Source of the DNA: Planctomicrobium piriforme
Lineage (GTDB): Bacteria > Planctomycetota > Planctomycetia > Planctomycetales > Planctomycetaceae
DNA: 64,000 nt
Direction: 5' to 3'
Assembly: GCF_900113665.1 (NCBI RefSeq)
Contig: NZ_FOQD01000013.1
Location: forward strand, 164,548 to 228,547
The translations under genes and the position numbers were made by a program. Under the pieces are notes generated by a model that was not told the DNA's origin, did not search any database, and saw only the letters and a program-made list of their open reading frames with translations. Below are positions 1-9,632 of this stretch, one piece after another (within the stretch, counting starts at the first letter, position 1; every line of letters starts with the position of its first letter).

Positions 1-542
1 CCGTATTTCATTCCCAGCAGCGAGAACGTGATTTCCGCCTGACCGAGTCCCAGACCGACGACCGGCAACGTCCGTTTCTGACTGACGGCCGCCAGCAGCG
101 GCCAGGCGGCGTCGAGCGTGGGCGTCGGCCAGGCGAACTTCACAATGTCAGCCTTGGCATTGGCGGCGGCATCAAACACGCCGTCGATGTCGGTTTCCGG
201 GCGGTCGAGTCGGGTGAAACTGATGACCCGTTGCGTTTTCCCGAAACGGGGAATCTGGTCGGCGATATCGAGATCGAGTTCGATATAAGCCGGGCCGGCG
301 ACAATGGCCTGCCGCAGGAGGAGCAGGCGTTCCTGCTCGGTCCCCTTCCACTTCCCGCCATCCTGAGGCCGGCGGCAGGAGACGATCATCGGCTTATCCA
401 CCGCGGTGATCAGATCTTTCACATCCGGTTCGTTGACGAAGTGATCCAGACACAGTTCGATGATGTCGCCATGACGTGCGGCATTGAGCAAATCAGCTTT
501 CACCAGGGTCCGCGAAGTGGGGGTGACCGTGATGCAGATCAT
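1..542 (-). CDS. aroD: Type I 3-dehydroquinate dehydratase (partial, 3' end outside window)
   Basis: This is the N-terminal ~180 residues of a class I dehydroquinase, the shikimate-pathway enzyme that dehydrates 3-dehydroquinate through a Schiff-base lysine. The reading frame starts at an ATG at 542 (MICITVTPTSR) and runs off the left edge. Visible landmarks are DIIELCLDHF near residue 28, the VSCRRPQDGG strand with the conserved Arg, and KADIVKFAWP with the expected Schiff-base Lys. Two usual active-site residues look changed: the EWRVD-type Arg is Cys (ELCLD), and the His of the SxHDF segment is Thr (ISFTRLD). In many bacteria this domain is fused to shikimate dehydrogenase; that cannot be judged here because the C-terminus is missing. 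Confidence 0.8.
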   Translation of the reverse strand, partial: MICITVTPTSRTLVKADLLNAARHGDIIELCLDHFVNEPDVKDLITAVDKPMIVSCRRPQDGGKWKGTEQERLLLLRQAIVAGPAYIELDLDIADQIPRFGKTQRVISFTRLDRPETDIDGVFDAAANAKADIVKFAWPTPTLDAAWPLLAAVSQKRTLPVVGLGLGQAEITFSLLGMKY

Positions 543-953
543 GCAAAACTCCAGCAGAATCGGGAGCAGAGCGTTTGGTTCGGCAGCGATCATATCGGAC
601 GGATTGACCGCTGTCGCCGGGTCACCCATTGCGCCGCCACAAGCAGCGAAAGCGAAAAACGGGAACGCTGGCAATCCAGAGAGTCGGCACAATCGTCAGA
701 CTCACGCAGGCTTGCGCGTCTTGTCTGACTAAGGAGTGGGCGTCCGAGATCGGACATTCGCGCCCTGCCCCCCAATCGCCGCACTTTGCGGACGAGAAAC
801 CGGGTTATGGGGAATGGATCTAGACAGTCGCCCCTTGCGGTCGACAGAATCAAGCCCCGGGTTCTCCAGAAGGTGGATGTTTCCGCGCGGCAGATTGTTT
901 ACACTGTTGTGGCGTTCGCGAACCGGCTGGACTTCGAAAGACGATCTTCCTTC
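543..953. other. Intergenic region, divergent aroD / ATP-grasp operon
   Basis: No convincing gene is visible; open frames here are out of register with both neighbours. It must hold the promoters of aroD (leftward) and of the ATP-grasp operon (rightward). A dyad GTCAGAC (695-701) / GTCTGAC (723-729) encloses a smaller GC-rich inverted repeat. Its role is unknown. Confidence 0.4.
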
Positions 954-2435
954 ATGACAGCTTCGCACAACTTCGAGAGCTATCAGACCGAAAACTTTTA
1001 CGACGAGCTCTTTTATCCGAACGGACAGCCGCGGCCAGGCGGCCGGCTGCTGGTCGAGAAGATCAACTCGCTCCCCCCGGGAGAACTCAATCAGCGCCAG
1101 GAGGCCATCGAACGGGCCCTGCTGCGGATGGGGATTACGTTCGCCGTGTACGGCGATCAGGCGGGAACGGAAAAAATCTTTCCGTTCGACATCGTCCCCC
1201 GCATCATCGAGCCCTTCGAGTGGAGCCACATCGAGGCGGGCCTGAAGCAGCGCATCATGGCGCTGAATATGTTTATCAACGATATCTATCACGATCAGGA
1301 AATCGTGAAAGAAGAGATCGTGCCGCGGGCCTTGCTCGAAAAGGCAACGTCGTACCGGGAAGTCTGCCGGGGACTGAATCCCCCCAAGGGGATCTGGTGC
1401 CACATCACCGGCACCGACCTGGTCCGTCACAGCGACGGCGCGATCTATGTGCTGGAAGACAATCTGCGGTGCCCGTCGGGTGTCTCGTATGTGCTGCAGA
1501 ACCGGCTGGTGATGAAGCGGAGTTTTCCGCACGTGTTCGCGGCATCGCAGATCCGACCGGTGACGGATTATCCCAGCAAGCTGTATGAGACGCTGGCCCA
1601 CCTGGCGCCGGATCACATCGGCGAGCCGACCATCGTGGTGCTGACGCCGGGGATCTACAACTCGGCGTACTACGAACATTCGTTCCTCGCCCAGCAGATG
1701 GGGGTCGAGCTGGTCGAAGGCCGCGATCTGGTCGTCAAAGACGGCTTCGTCTACATGCGGACGACTGACGGCTTCCAACGGGTCGACGTCATCTACCGCC
1801 GTATCGACGACGACTTCCTCGATCCACAGGCGTTCCGCAAGGATTCGATGCTGGGAGTGCCCGGCCTGCTCGACGTGTACCGCAAGGGTCGCGTCGCCAT
1901 GGCCAATGCTCCCGGCACCGGCATTGCCGACGACAAGGTGATTTACGCCTTCGTCCCGGACATGATCCGGTACTATCTGAACGAAGAGCCGATTCTCCCG
2001 AACGTTCCCACCTACGTCTGCGAAAAGCAGGACGACCGCAAGTATGTGCTGGAACACTTGGGGGAACTGGTGGTGAAAGCGGCGAACGAGGCGGGCGGTT
2101 ACGGGATGCTCGTGGGTCCGCACTCCACGTTGGAACAGCAGAAGGAATTCGCCCAGAAGATCAAAGAGAATCCTCGCAACTACATCGCCCAGCCCACGCT
2201 GGCCCTGTCCCGCGTGCCGACGATGGTCGACGATCACTTCGAAGGCCGGCACGTCGACTTGCGGCCGTATGTGCTGTATGGCAAGTCTGTCTGGGTGCTG
2301 CCAGGCGGGCTGACGCGAGTGGCGCTTCGCAAGGGGTCGCTGGTCGTCAACTCCTCGCAAGGGGGCGGCAGCAAAGACACCTGGGTCGTGGCGCGTTCCG
2401 CCCGCGAGGCGAAGGATGAAGCCAAGGAGATCTAG
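954..2435 (+). CDS. Circularly permuted type 2 ATP-grasp protein
   Basis: The 493-aa product belongs to the circularly permuted ATP-grasp family (DUF404/DUF407 type), predicted to form amide or peptide bonds at the expense of ATP. Substrate and product are not known. Visible motifs are EDNLRCPSG at residues 168-176, a GGYGM glycine-rich segment near 381-385, IAQPTLALS, LPGGLTRVAL and QGGGSKDTWV near the C-terminus, so the nucleotide site looks intact. The ATG at 954 (MTASHNFESYQ) is preferred over an upstream in-frame ATG at 786, whose extra 56 residues look non-coding. It is the first gene of a five-gene operon with alpha-E and transglutaminase-like partners, a grouping found in many bacteria. 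Confidence 0.9.
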   Translation: MTASHNFESYQTENFYDELFYPNGQPRPGGRLLVEKINSLPPGELNQRQEAIERALLRMGITFAVYGDQAGTEKIFPFDIVPRIIEPFEWSHIEAGLKQRIMALNMFINDIYHDQEIVKEEIVPRALLEKATSYREVCRGLNPPKGIWCHITGTDLVRHSDGAIYVLEDNLRCPSGVSYVLQNRLVMKRSFPHVFAASQIRPVTDYPSKLYETLAHLAPDHIGEPTIVVLTPGIYNSAYYEHSFLAQQMGVELVEGRDLVVKDGFVYMRTTDGFQRVDVIYRRIDDDFLDPQAFRKDSMLGVPGLLDVYRKGRVAMANAPGTGIADDKVIYAFVPDMIRYYLNEEPILPNVPTYVCEKQDDRKYVLEHLGELVVKAANEAGGYGMLVGPHSTLEQQKEFAQKIKENPRNYIAQPTLALSRVPTMVDDHFEGRHVDLRPYVLYGKSVWVLPGGLTRVALRKGSLVVNSSQGGGSKDTWVVARSAREAKDEAKEI

Positions 2436-2650
2436 GTTCCTGGCCGCCATTCCCGCCGCCCACGAAGTTACAGATCACGGATGGCGACCCTGTCATCTGT
2501 CGAGAAGCGAAAACGACAACAGAGAGATCCAGCCATGAGGCATTAAGCACAAGCCTTGCCGCGAATTTCCGAGAGCCGCTCGTGCGGAGATTTGCGTCGT
2601 CAGCGGGAATTTTCGAGCATCGCATGATTCAACAAGAACATCGTTTTTCC

Positions 2651-3637
2651 ATGCTCAGCCGTGTCGCAGAATCGATTTACTGGATGGGCCGTTATGTGGA
2701 ACGGGCCGAGAACCTCGCCCGTTTCATCGAAGTGTCGCTGAATCTCATTCTGGATCAGCCGGATGCGGCGTCACAGCAATGGGAACCGCTGATCTTCGCG
2801 ACGGGAGACCAGGCCGCGTTCAAGGAACGCTACGGGCAGCCGACGGCGGAAAACGTCATCCGTTTTCTGGTGTTCGACCGCGAGTATCCCAACTCAGTGA
2901 TTTCCTCGCTGATCATGGCGCGCGAAAACGCGCGCAGCGTCCGCGAAGCGATCTCTTCGGAAGCCTGGGAGCAGCTCAACGAGTTTTATCACTTCGTGCG
3001 AGATACGGCGTCAGACCCCCGTCCGCCGGTGGAGCTCAGCGACTTTTTCATCGAAGTCAAAGACCGCAGCCACCAGTTCAACGGGACGCTCGACGCCACG
3101 ATGTCGCATAACAAAGGCTGGCACTTCGCCAACCTGGGGCGGCTGCTGGAACGGGCCGACAAGACCAGCCGTATTCTGGATGTGAAGTACTTCACCCTGC
3201 TGCCGAACATTCAGGACGTCGGCACCACGATCGACGACCTGCAATGGTCGGCCGTGCTGCGCTCTGTGAGCGCGTTCGAAATGTACCGCAAGCGGTATCA
3301 CGGAATCACCGTGCATCGCGTGGTCGAGTTTCTCACGCTCGACCATTCCTTTCCGCGGGCGATTCGGTTCTGCATCGATCGCGCCGACGATTCGCTGCAC
3401 CAGATCGTCGGCTCGCCGACCGGCAGCTACCGCAATCCAGCAGAACAGCAATTGGGCCGACTGAAGGCGGAACTCGCCTATACCGATATCGACACCGTGA
3501 TCGATCAGGGGATGCACGAGTTCATCGACCGTCTGCAGACCAAGCTCAATGGAATCGGGGAAGCGATTCACGAAACATTCTTCGCCATGCGTCCCTTCGA
3601 ATCCTTCCAGCGGCAAAGCCAAAGCCAGTCGCACTGA
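2651..3637 (+). CDS. Alpha-E domain protein (DUF403)
   Basis: A 328-aa all-helical protein of the alpha-E (DUF403) family. The start MLSRVAESIYWMGRYVERAE is the family signature, so the ATG at 2651 is chosen; an ATG at 2624 would add nine residues. Further conserved helices (RADKTSRILDVKYF, LEFLTLDHSFPRAI-like segments) run to the C-terminus, and the length fits the family. No enzymatic activity has been established for alpha-E proteins. They are almost always encoded beside circularly permuted ATP-grasp and transglutaminase-like genes, as here, and are presumed to act in the same complex or pathway. The gap to the preceding gene is about 215 bp, so it could have its own promoter. Confidence 0.88.
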   Translation: MLSRVAESIYWMGRYVERAENLARFIEVSLNLILDQPDAASQQWEPLIFATGDQAAFKERYGQPTAENVIRFLVFDREYPNSVISSLIMARENARSVREAISSEAWEQLNEFYHFVRDTASDPRPPVELSDFFIEVKDRSHQFNGTLDATMSHNKGWHFANLGRLLERADKTSRILDVKYFTLLPNIQDVGTTIDDLQWSAVLRSVSAFEMYRKRYHGITVHRVVEFLTLDHSFPRAIRFCIDRADDSLHQIVGSPTGSYRNPAEQQLGRLKAELAYTDIDTVIDQGMHEFIDRLQTKLNGIGEAIHETFFAMRPFESFQRQSQSQSH

Positions 3638-3735
3638 TTCGGCAGATGTGCGGGCGCTCACGACATCCTGACGAACACCTCTGATGCACCTCACCTGAAC
3701 TCGCTTGCGGCTAACAACCGGCGAGAAAGATCCCC

Positions 3736-6700
3736 ATGGCGATCCGTGTCGCTCTCCATCACAAGACCACCTACAAGTACGACCAACTGGTCGGCATCGG
3801 ACCGCAGATTGTCCGCTTGCGACCAGCGCCGCACTGCCGGACCCCGATTGTCAGCTACTCGCTGAAAGTGCAGCCGGAAAAGCACTTCATCAACTGGCAG
3901 CAGGATCCGTTCGGCAACTTCCTGGCGCGGTTCGTGTTTCCCGAAAAAGGGCGGGAACTGTCGGTCGAAGTCGATCTCGTCGCCGACATGACGGTCATCA
4001 ACCCGTTCGACTTCTTCATCGAAGAGTCGGCCGACCTCGCGCCGTTCAAGTACGAAGAATGGCTCACCCGCGAACTGCGACCATTTCTGGAAGTGAGCGC
4101 GCCGGGACCGAAGTTCAAAGCCTTCCTTGATACCCTCGACCGCACGCCGGTGAAAACCGTCGACTTCCTGGTCGGTTTGAATCAACTGCTCGCCAACAAG
4201 ATCAATTACCTGATCCGTCTGGAGCCAGGCGTTCAGACTCCGGAAGAAACGCTGACGACCGGTTCCGGCTCCTGCCGCGACACCGGCTGGCTGCTGGTAC
4301 AGACGCTGCGGCATCTGGGACTGGCGTCTCGCTTCGTCTCCGGCTATCTGATTCAGTTGACGCCCGACGTGAAGGCCCTCGATGGGCCGACCGGGACCGA
4401 AGTGGACTTCACCGACCTGCACGCCTGGACCGAAGTCTATATTCCCGGCGCAGGCTGGGTTGGGCTCGATCCCACGTCAGGGCTGCTGGCCGGGGAAGGA
4501 CATATCCCGCTGGCCTGCACCCCTGACCCGCAATCGGCCGCGCCGATCAGCGGGGCAATTGATGAGTGCGAGGTCGAGTTCGACTTCGCCATGACTCTCA
4601 CCCGCATCCATGAAGATCCCCGGGTCACGAAGCCCTACTCTCCCGAACAATGGGAGGCGATCAACAAGCTCGGCCATGAAGTCGACAAACGCATGGACGC
4701 CGCGGACGTGCGGCTGACGATGGGGGGCGAGCCCACGTTCGTCTCCATCGACGACATGGAAGGGGCCGAATGGAATTCGGCCGCGGTCGGACCGCATAAG
4801 CGCCGGCTCTCCGAAATTCTCATCAAGAAACTGCGCAAGCGATTCGCCCCCGGCGGCCTGCTGCACTATGGCCAGGGAAAATGGTATCCCGGCGAATCGC
4901 TCCCCCGCTGGGCGCTCGCCTGTTATTGGCGGAAAGACGGCATTCCCGTCTGGGAAAATGCCGACCTGATCGCCGACATCGACAAGACCTACGGCCACGG
5001 GCCGAAGGAAGCCAAAGAGTTCATCGATCACCTGGCTCGCGTGCTGGGTGTGACGCGTCGCTTCATCGCCCCGGCCTATGAAGATGTCGCGCACTATCTG
5101 GTGAAAGAACAGCGGCTGCCGGTCAACGTCGACCCGACCGATCCAAAACTGGCCGACCCCGAAGAACGTGCCCGCATGGTGCGAATCTTCGAGCGGGGAC
5201 TCAATAAACCGACCGGGTTCGTGATTCCGCTCAAGCGGCAGTGGTGGCAGGCGAAAGCGCGTTGGGTGAGCGGTCCCTGGCCGGTCCGCTCTGACAAACT
5301 GTTTCTATTGCCTGGCGATTCACCCATCGGTCTGCGATTGCCGCTCGATTCGCTCCCCTGGGTGCCAGCGGGTGAGGGACAGCAGTTCTATCCGCGCGAT
5401 CCTTCGGAACCGACGGAACCGCTGCCGGAACCAAGTTATCGCCGCCAGGCCTCGATTGCCGGTCGAGCTGGTGGAAAATCACGGCCAGGCATTTCAGAGC
5501 AGCGGCTCCAGCTCCGCGAAGAGAATGAGTTCGACGAAAAGGAAGAGGCTGAAACAGCCGTCGCCCCCGGCGAGGTGCGAACGGCATTGTGTATCGAACC
5601 TCGCAACGGTCGGCTGCATCTGTTCATGCCGCCTGTCGAAGCGCTGGAAGACTATCTCGATCTCGTCGCGGCCATTGAAGCGACCGCGGCCGACCTGAAG
5701 ATGCCGGTCATTGTCGAAGGGTATCATCCTCCCAATGACAGCCGCATCAACAACATCAAGGTGACGCCTGACCCCGGTGTGATCGAGGTCAACGTCCATC
5801 CCGCCAGCAGTTGGGGAGAACTCGTTGAGAACACCCTCGCGCTGTACGAGGAAGCCCGGGTAACGCGGCTGGGAACCGAAAAGTTCGACCTCGACGGAAA
5901 ACATACCGGGACCGGCGGCGGGAACCATGTGGTCCTCGGCAGCCGGACCGTGCAGGATAGTCCCTTCCTGCGACGGCCCGACATGCTCAAGAGCCTGGTC
6001 GCGTTCTGGATCAACCATCCGTCACTGTCGTATCTGTTCAGCGGTCGTTTCATCGGACCGACGAGCCAGGCGCCGCGGGTCGACGAAGGGCGTCGCGATG
6101 CGCTCTACGAACTGAATCTCGCGTTCTCGCTGGTGCCGCCGCGCGGCGAATACTGCCCGCCGTGGCTGGTCGACCGTCTGTTCCGCAATCTGCTGATCGA
6201 CCTGACCGGCAACACGCACCGTGCCGAGTTCTGCATCGACAAGCTGTATTCGCCTGACAGCAGCAGTGGCCGATTGGGACTGGTGGAACTGCGCGGGTTC
6301 GAAATGCCTCCGCATCCGCAGATGAGCCTGACGCAGCAACTGCTGGTACGGGCACTGGTCGCCGCCTTCTGGGATCAGCCGTATGATCAGCCGGTTGTGG
6401 AATGGGGCACATCCCTGCACGACCGGTTCATGCTGCCCTACTTTGTGTGGGAAGATTTCGGCGACGTGCTGGACGAACTGAAACGTCGCGGGATTCACTT
6501 CGACCGCAACTGGTTCGCCCCGCACTTCGAGTTCCGTTTCCCGGTGATCGGCCAGACGGTGCGCGACGGCATGAAGCTGGAATTCCGCACGGCGATCGAG
6601 CCATGGTATGTGCTCGGCGAAGAACCGGCCGGCGGCGGAACCGTGCGATTTGTCGACTCCTCCGTCGAACGGCTGGAAGTCAAAGTCAATGGACTCACCA

Positions 6701-7089
6701 ACCGCCGACACGTCATCACCTGTAACGGCCGTCGGCTGCCATTGACTCCCACGGGAATCCCGGGAGAATTCGTGGCGGGGCTGAGATACCGTGCCTGGTG
6801 GCCGTCAAGCTGCCTGCATCCGACGATTCCGGTGCATACGCCGCTGACGTTCGACATTCTCGACACATGGTCGAGCCGTTCTCTGGGCGGCTGCATGTAT
6901 CATGTGGCACACCCGGCAGGTCGGAACTACGCCACCTTCCCGGTGAACGGCTACGAAGCGGAAGCACGACGTGTTGCCCGATTTTTTGAAATGGGGCATA
7001 CGCCCGGACATGTGTCGACTCCCCCGTCAGAGATCAATCCGGACTATCCTTTGACACTCGACCTGCGTCGTGCCGTGAGTCCTTCATGA
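3736..7089 (+). CDS. Transglutaminase-like protein with DUF2126 C-terminal domain
   Basis: This 1117-aa protein has three parts: a bacterial transglutaminase N-terminal beta domain (about 1-110), a papain-like transglutaminase core (about 150-260), and a long DUF2126 region (about 300-1117). The catalytic triad is visible: Cys180 in GSGSCRDTG, His229 in DLHAWTEV and Asp245 in GLDPTSG. Such domains in bacteria usually act as peptidases or amidases rather than cross-linkers. No signal peptide is seen, so a cytoplasmic role is likely. A variable charged segment lies near residues 560-615. It is followed by the ATP-grasp/alpha-E fusion gene through an ATGA overlap, which indicates translational coupling. 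Confidence 0.9.
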   Translation: MAIRVALHHKTTYKYDQLVGIGPQIVRLRPAPHCRTPIVSYSLKVQPEKHFINWQQDPFGNFLARFVFPEKGRELSVEVDLVADMTVINPFDFFIEESADLAPFKYEEWLTRELRPFLEVSAPGPKFKAFLDTLDRTPVKTVDFLVGLNQLLANKINYLIRLEPGVQTPEETLTTGSGSCRDTGWLLVQTLRHLGLASRFVSGYLIQLTPDVKALDGPTGTEVDFTDLHAWTEVYIPGAGWVGLDPTSGLLAGEGHIPLACTPDPQSAAPISGAIDECEVEFDFAMTLTRIHEDPRVTKPYSPEQWEAINKLGHEVDKRMDAADVRLTMGGEPTFVSIDDMEGAEWNSAAVGPHKRRLSEILIKKLRKRFAPGGLLHYGQGKWYPGESLPRWALACYWRKDGIPVWENADLIADIDKTYGHGPKEAKEFIDHLARVLGVTRRFIAPAYEDVAHYLVKEQRLPVNVDPTDPKLADPEERARMVRIFERGLNKPTGFVIPLKRQWWQAKARWVSGPWPVRSDKLFLLPGDSPIGLRLPLDSLPWVPAGEGQQFYPRDPSEPTEPLPEPSYRRQASIAGRAGGKSRPGISEQRLQLREENEFDEKEEAETAVAPGEVRTALCIEPRNGRLHLFMPPVEALEDYLDLVAAIEATAADLKMPVIVEGYHPPNDSRINNIKVTPDPGVIEVNVHPASSWGELVENTLALYEEARVTRLGTEKFDLDGKHTGTGGGNHVVLGSRTVQDSPFLRRPDMLKSLVAFWINHPSLSYLFSGRFIGPTSQAPRVDEGRRDALYELNLAFSLVPPRGEYCPPWLVDRLFRNLLIDLTGNTHRAEFCIDKLYSPDSSSGRLGLVELRGFEMPPHPQMSLTQQLLVRALVAAFWDQPYDQPVVEWGTSLHDRFMLPYFVWEDFGDVLDELKRRGIHFDRNWFAPHFEFRFPVIGQTVRDGMKLEFRTAIEPWYVLGEEPAGGGTVRFVDSSVERLEVKVNGLTNRRHVITCNGRRLPLTPTGIPGEFVAGLRYRAWWPSSCLHPTIPVHTPLTFDILDTWSSRSLGGCMYHVAHPAGRNYATFPVNGYEAEARRVARFFEMGHTPGHVSTPPSEINPDYPLTLDLRRAVSPS

Positions 7090-9632
7090 AAGCGCCCGCG
7101 CCAGCGCCTGCCGAACGCGCTTCGCGTCCGCCGCTTGTTTCGTATTCGCCCCAGCCGGGCATCTACGATGAAGCGGTCGACGAGAAGAAGCAGGTGCGCG
7201 CCAACTGGAAACCGTTTTTACGGGATCTGGAAGAACTGGGTGCGGACGAACTGCAACGGCGCTGGGATCAGGCCCAGCGTCAGGTGACGCGCGATGGCTT
7301 TACGTTTAATCCCTATGACGCCGACGGCGGGTCGTCGCGTCCCTGGGTGCTCGACGCCATTCCCCTGTTGATGCGGGAGAAGGAATGGGAAGAGATCGAA
7401 TCCGGCCTAGCGCAACGGGCTCAGCTCTTCGACCTGATTCTGAAAGACCTGTTTGGTCCGCAGCAATTGCTGCGAGACAATCATCTGCCTCCCGAAGCGC
7501 TGTTCGCCCATCCGGCGTACTACCCGGCCTATCACGGGTTGCATCAGGGGGAACACGGCTTTCTGCATCTGTACGCGGCTGACTTAGCGCGTTCGCCAGA
7601 CGGCATGTGGTGGGTCGTCGCCGACCGTTCCCGCGCGCCGTTTGGGCTGGGATATGTCCTCGAAAACCGCATCGTCACCTCGCGCATGCTGCCGGGCGCG
7701 TTCCGGCAATGCAATGTGCAACGACTGGCGTCATTCTTCATCGCACTGAAAGAGTCTTTGCGGGAACGAGCCGCCAGATTCAAAGACAACCCTCGCGTGG
7801 TGATCTGGTCGAAAGGGCCGCAAAGTAAAGCCTATTTCGAAGACGCCTATCTGGCCCGATACCTGGGCTACCAGCTTGTCGAAGGGGGCGACCTGGCTGT
7901 GCGGGAGAACCGCGCGATGCTTAAGACGCTGGGCGGTCTGCTGCCGGTCGAAGTGATCTTCCGTCGACTGGAAGAAGATGACGTTGACCCTGTTGAATTG
8001 AATCCCGATTCCTACAGCGGCGTCGCCGGCCTGCTCGAAGTCTTGCGAGCAGGAAATCTCTCGATGGCGAACCCGCTGGGAAGCCGACTCGTCGAGTCAC
8101 CGCTGTTCATGGCCTACCTGCCGAGCTTGTGCGAACAGTTGCTTGGCGAACCGCTGAAGATGCCCTCCGTCGCTACCTGGTGGTGCGGCGAGAAAGAAGA
8201 GTTTCAGCACGTTCTGCGAAACCTTGACGATCTGATTATCCGCAAGGCCTATCGCGTCGTCGACGAACCGCCGCTGCGTCCCGCGGAAATGTCCAAGGCC
8301 GAGCGGCAATCGTTGATCGAACAGATCAAGGCCAACCCGAACGATTTTGTCGGTCAGGAAACGGTCGTGCGGTCCACGACTCCGGTCTGGACCAAACAAG
8401 GCGCCGTCCCCTGGGCGCTGGCTGTCCGCAGCTTCCTCGTGCGCAAAGGGGAAGACTATATCGCCCTGCCCGGCGGTCTCGCTCGCGTTGCCAGCGAACC
8501 GAAACTCCTCGAGCAATACACCACGACCGGCGAGCGCAGCCAGGACGTCTGGATTCTCTCCGAAAAGGCCATTGAAGAGGTCTCCCTGCTGACGCCGCCG
8601 GGCCAGATGGTGAAGCTTCGTCGTAGCGGCGCGGAACTTCCCAGCCGCGTGGCCGACAACCTGTTCTGGCTGGGTCGCAGCGTCGAACGCGCCGAAGGCT
8701 CGGCCCGTCTGCTGCGCTGCATTCTGGCCGTCATCACCGGCGAAAACGAATACGAGCCCGAGCTGCGGGCACTGCTGCGAGCCCTGGCTGAACAAGGTCA
8801 GATCGACCCCGACTACGTCATTCCCGGCCTCAACGAATCGTTGCCCAGCATTGAGGAAATGCTTCCCAAAGCGATCTTTGACACGCACCTCAACAAGAGT
8901 CTGCGGTCGACGATCAAGGAAGCGTTCCGGCTGATTTCGATTGTTCGCGACCGCATGTCGCTCGATGCCTGGCGCATCATTCACCGCATCGAGGAAACCA
9001 GCCGCCGCGGCCTGGACGACGTCTCGGACGTACTGGAATTTCTCGACCGGCTGATTCTCGACCTGGTGGCGTTCTCCGGTCTCGCTGCCGAGAGCATGAC
9101 CCGGACGCAGGGGTGGCGCTTCCTCGACCTCGGCCGCCGCGTCGAACGCGCCTGGCAGACCAGCATGCTCCTGCGGTCAACGCTGACCTCGGTCTCCGAC
9201 GAAGAACAACCGGTGCTGGAAGCAGTGCTCCAGGTGGCAGACAGCATCATGACCTACCGGTCGCGATACCTGGCGACCGTACAACCTGGTCCGGTCCTTG
9301 ACCTGCTGTTGACCGACGAGACGAACCCGCGGTCCATTGCCTATCAACTCGTGGCGATTTCCAAGCATGTCGACGAGCTGCCGCGCGACGAACATCAGGC
9401 GCTGCTCAACGTCGAACAGCGGCTCGCGCTGGCGCTGTTGAACGCCGTGCGTCTGGCCGATATCTACGAACTCGCACAGACATCGGCGCACGACGAACGC
9501 GAAGCGCTCGACCGGCTGCTGAAGCGGCTGTGCGACCAGCTTCCCCGTCTTTCAGACACCATGTCGAGCCGGTTCCTGATTCATGCCGGTCTGCCCCGGC
9601 ATTTTGCCTCATCGCTGGGGCGGATGCGATGA
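7086..9632 (+). CDS. Fusion of circularly permuted ATP-grasp and alpha-E domains
   Basis: The 848-aa protein joins a circularly permuted ATP-grasp region (about 1-510) to an alpha-E domain (about 518-848, beginning SRVADNLFWLGRSVERAE). It therefore reproduces in one chain the two stand-alone proteins encoded at 954-3637. The ATP-grasp half is divergent: the EDNLRCPSG motif of the first gene is replaced by ADRSRAPFG and the GGYGM segment is not evident, although LPGGLARVA and a QDVWIL end motif remain. It overlaps the DUF2126 gene by ATGA and is itself overlapped by the last gene by ATGA. A different substrate or a regulatory role is possible. Confidence 0.9.
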   Translation: MKAPAPAPAERASRPPLVSYSPQPGIYDEAVDEKKQVRANWKPFLRDLEELGADELQRRWDQAQRQVTRDGFTFNPYDADGGSSRPWVLDAIPLLMREKEWEEIESGLAQRAQLFDLILKDLFGPQQLLRDNHLPPEALFAHPAYYPAYHGLHQGEHGFLHLYAADLARSPDGMWWVVADRSRAPFGLGYVLENRIVTSRMLPGAFRQCNVQRLASFFIALKESLRERAARFKDNPRVVIWSKGPQSKAYFEDAYLARYLGYQLVEGGDLAVRENRAMLKTLGGLLPVEVIFRRLEEDDVDPVELNPDSYSGVAGLLEVLRAGNLSMANPLGSRLVESPLFMAYLPSLCEQLLGEPLKMPSVATWWCGEKEEFQHVLRNLDDLIIRKAYRVVDEPPLRPAEMSKAERQSLIEQIKANPNDFVGQETVVRSTTPVWTKQGAVPWALAVRSFLVRKGEDYIALPGGLARVASEPKLLEQYTTTGERSQDVWILSEKAIEEVSLLTPPGQMVKLRRSGAELPSRVADNLFWLGRSVERAEGSARLLRCILAVITGENEYEPELRALLRALAEQGQIDPDYVIPGLNESLPSIEEMLPKAIFDTHLNKSLRSTIKEAFRLISIVRDRMSLDAWRIIHRIEETSRRGLDDVSDVLEFLDRLILDLVAFSGLAAESMTRTQGWRFLDLGRRVERAWQTSMLLRSTLTSVSDEEQPVLEAVLQVADSIMTYRSRYLATVQPGPVLDLLLTDETNPRSIAYQLVAISKHVDELPRDEHQALLNVEQRLALALLNAVRLADIYELAQTSAHDEREALDRLLKRLCDQLPRLSDTMSSRFLIHAGLPRHFASSLGRMR

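Noticed and set aside
729..2450. A 573-codon open frame on the minus strand opposite the first ATP-grasp gene
   Set aside because: It mirrors the GC-rich codon pattern of the real gene, has no recognisable domain, and the plus-strand frame shows clear family motifs.
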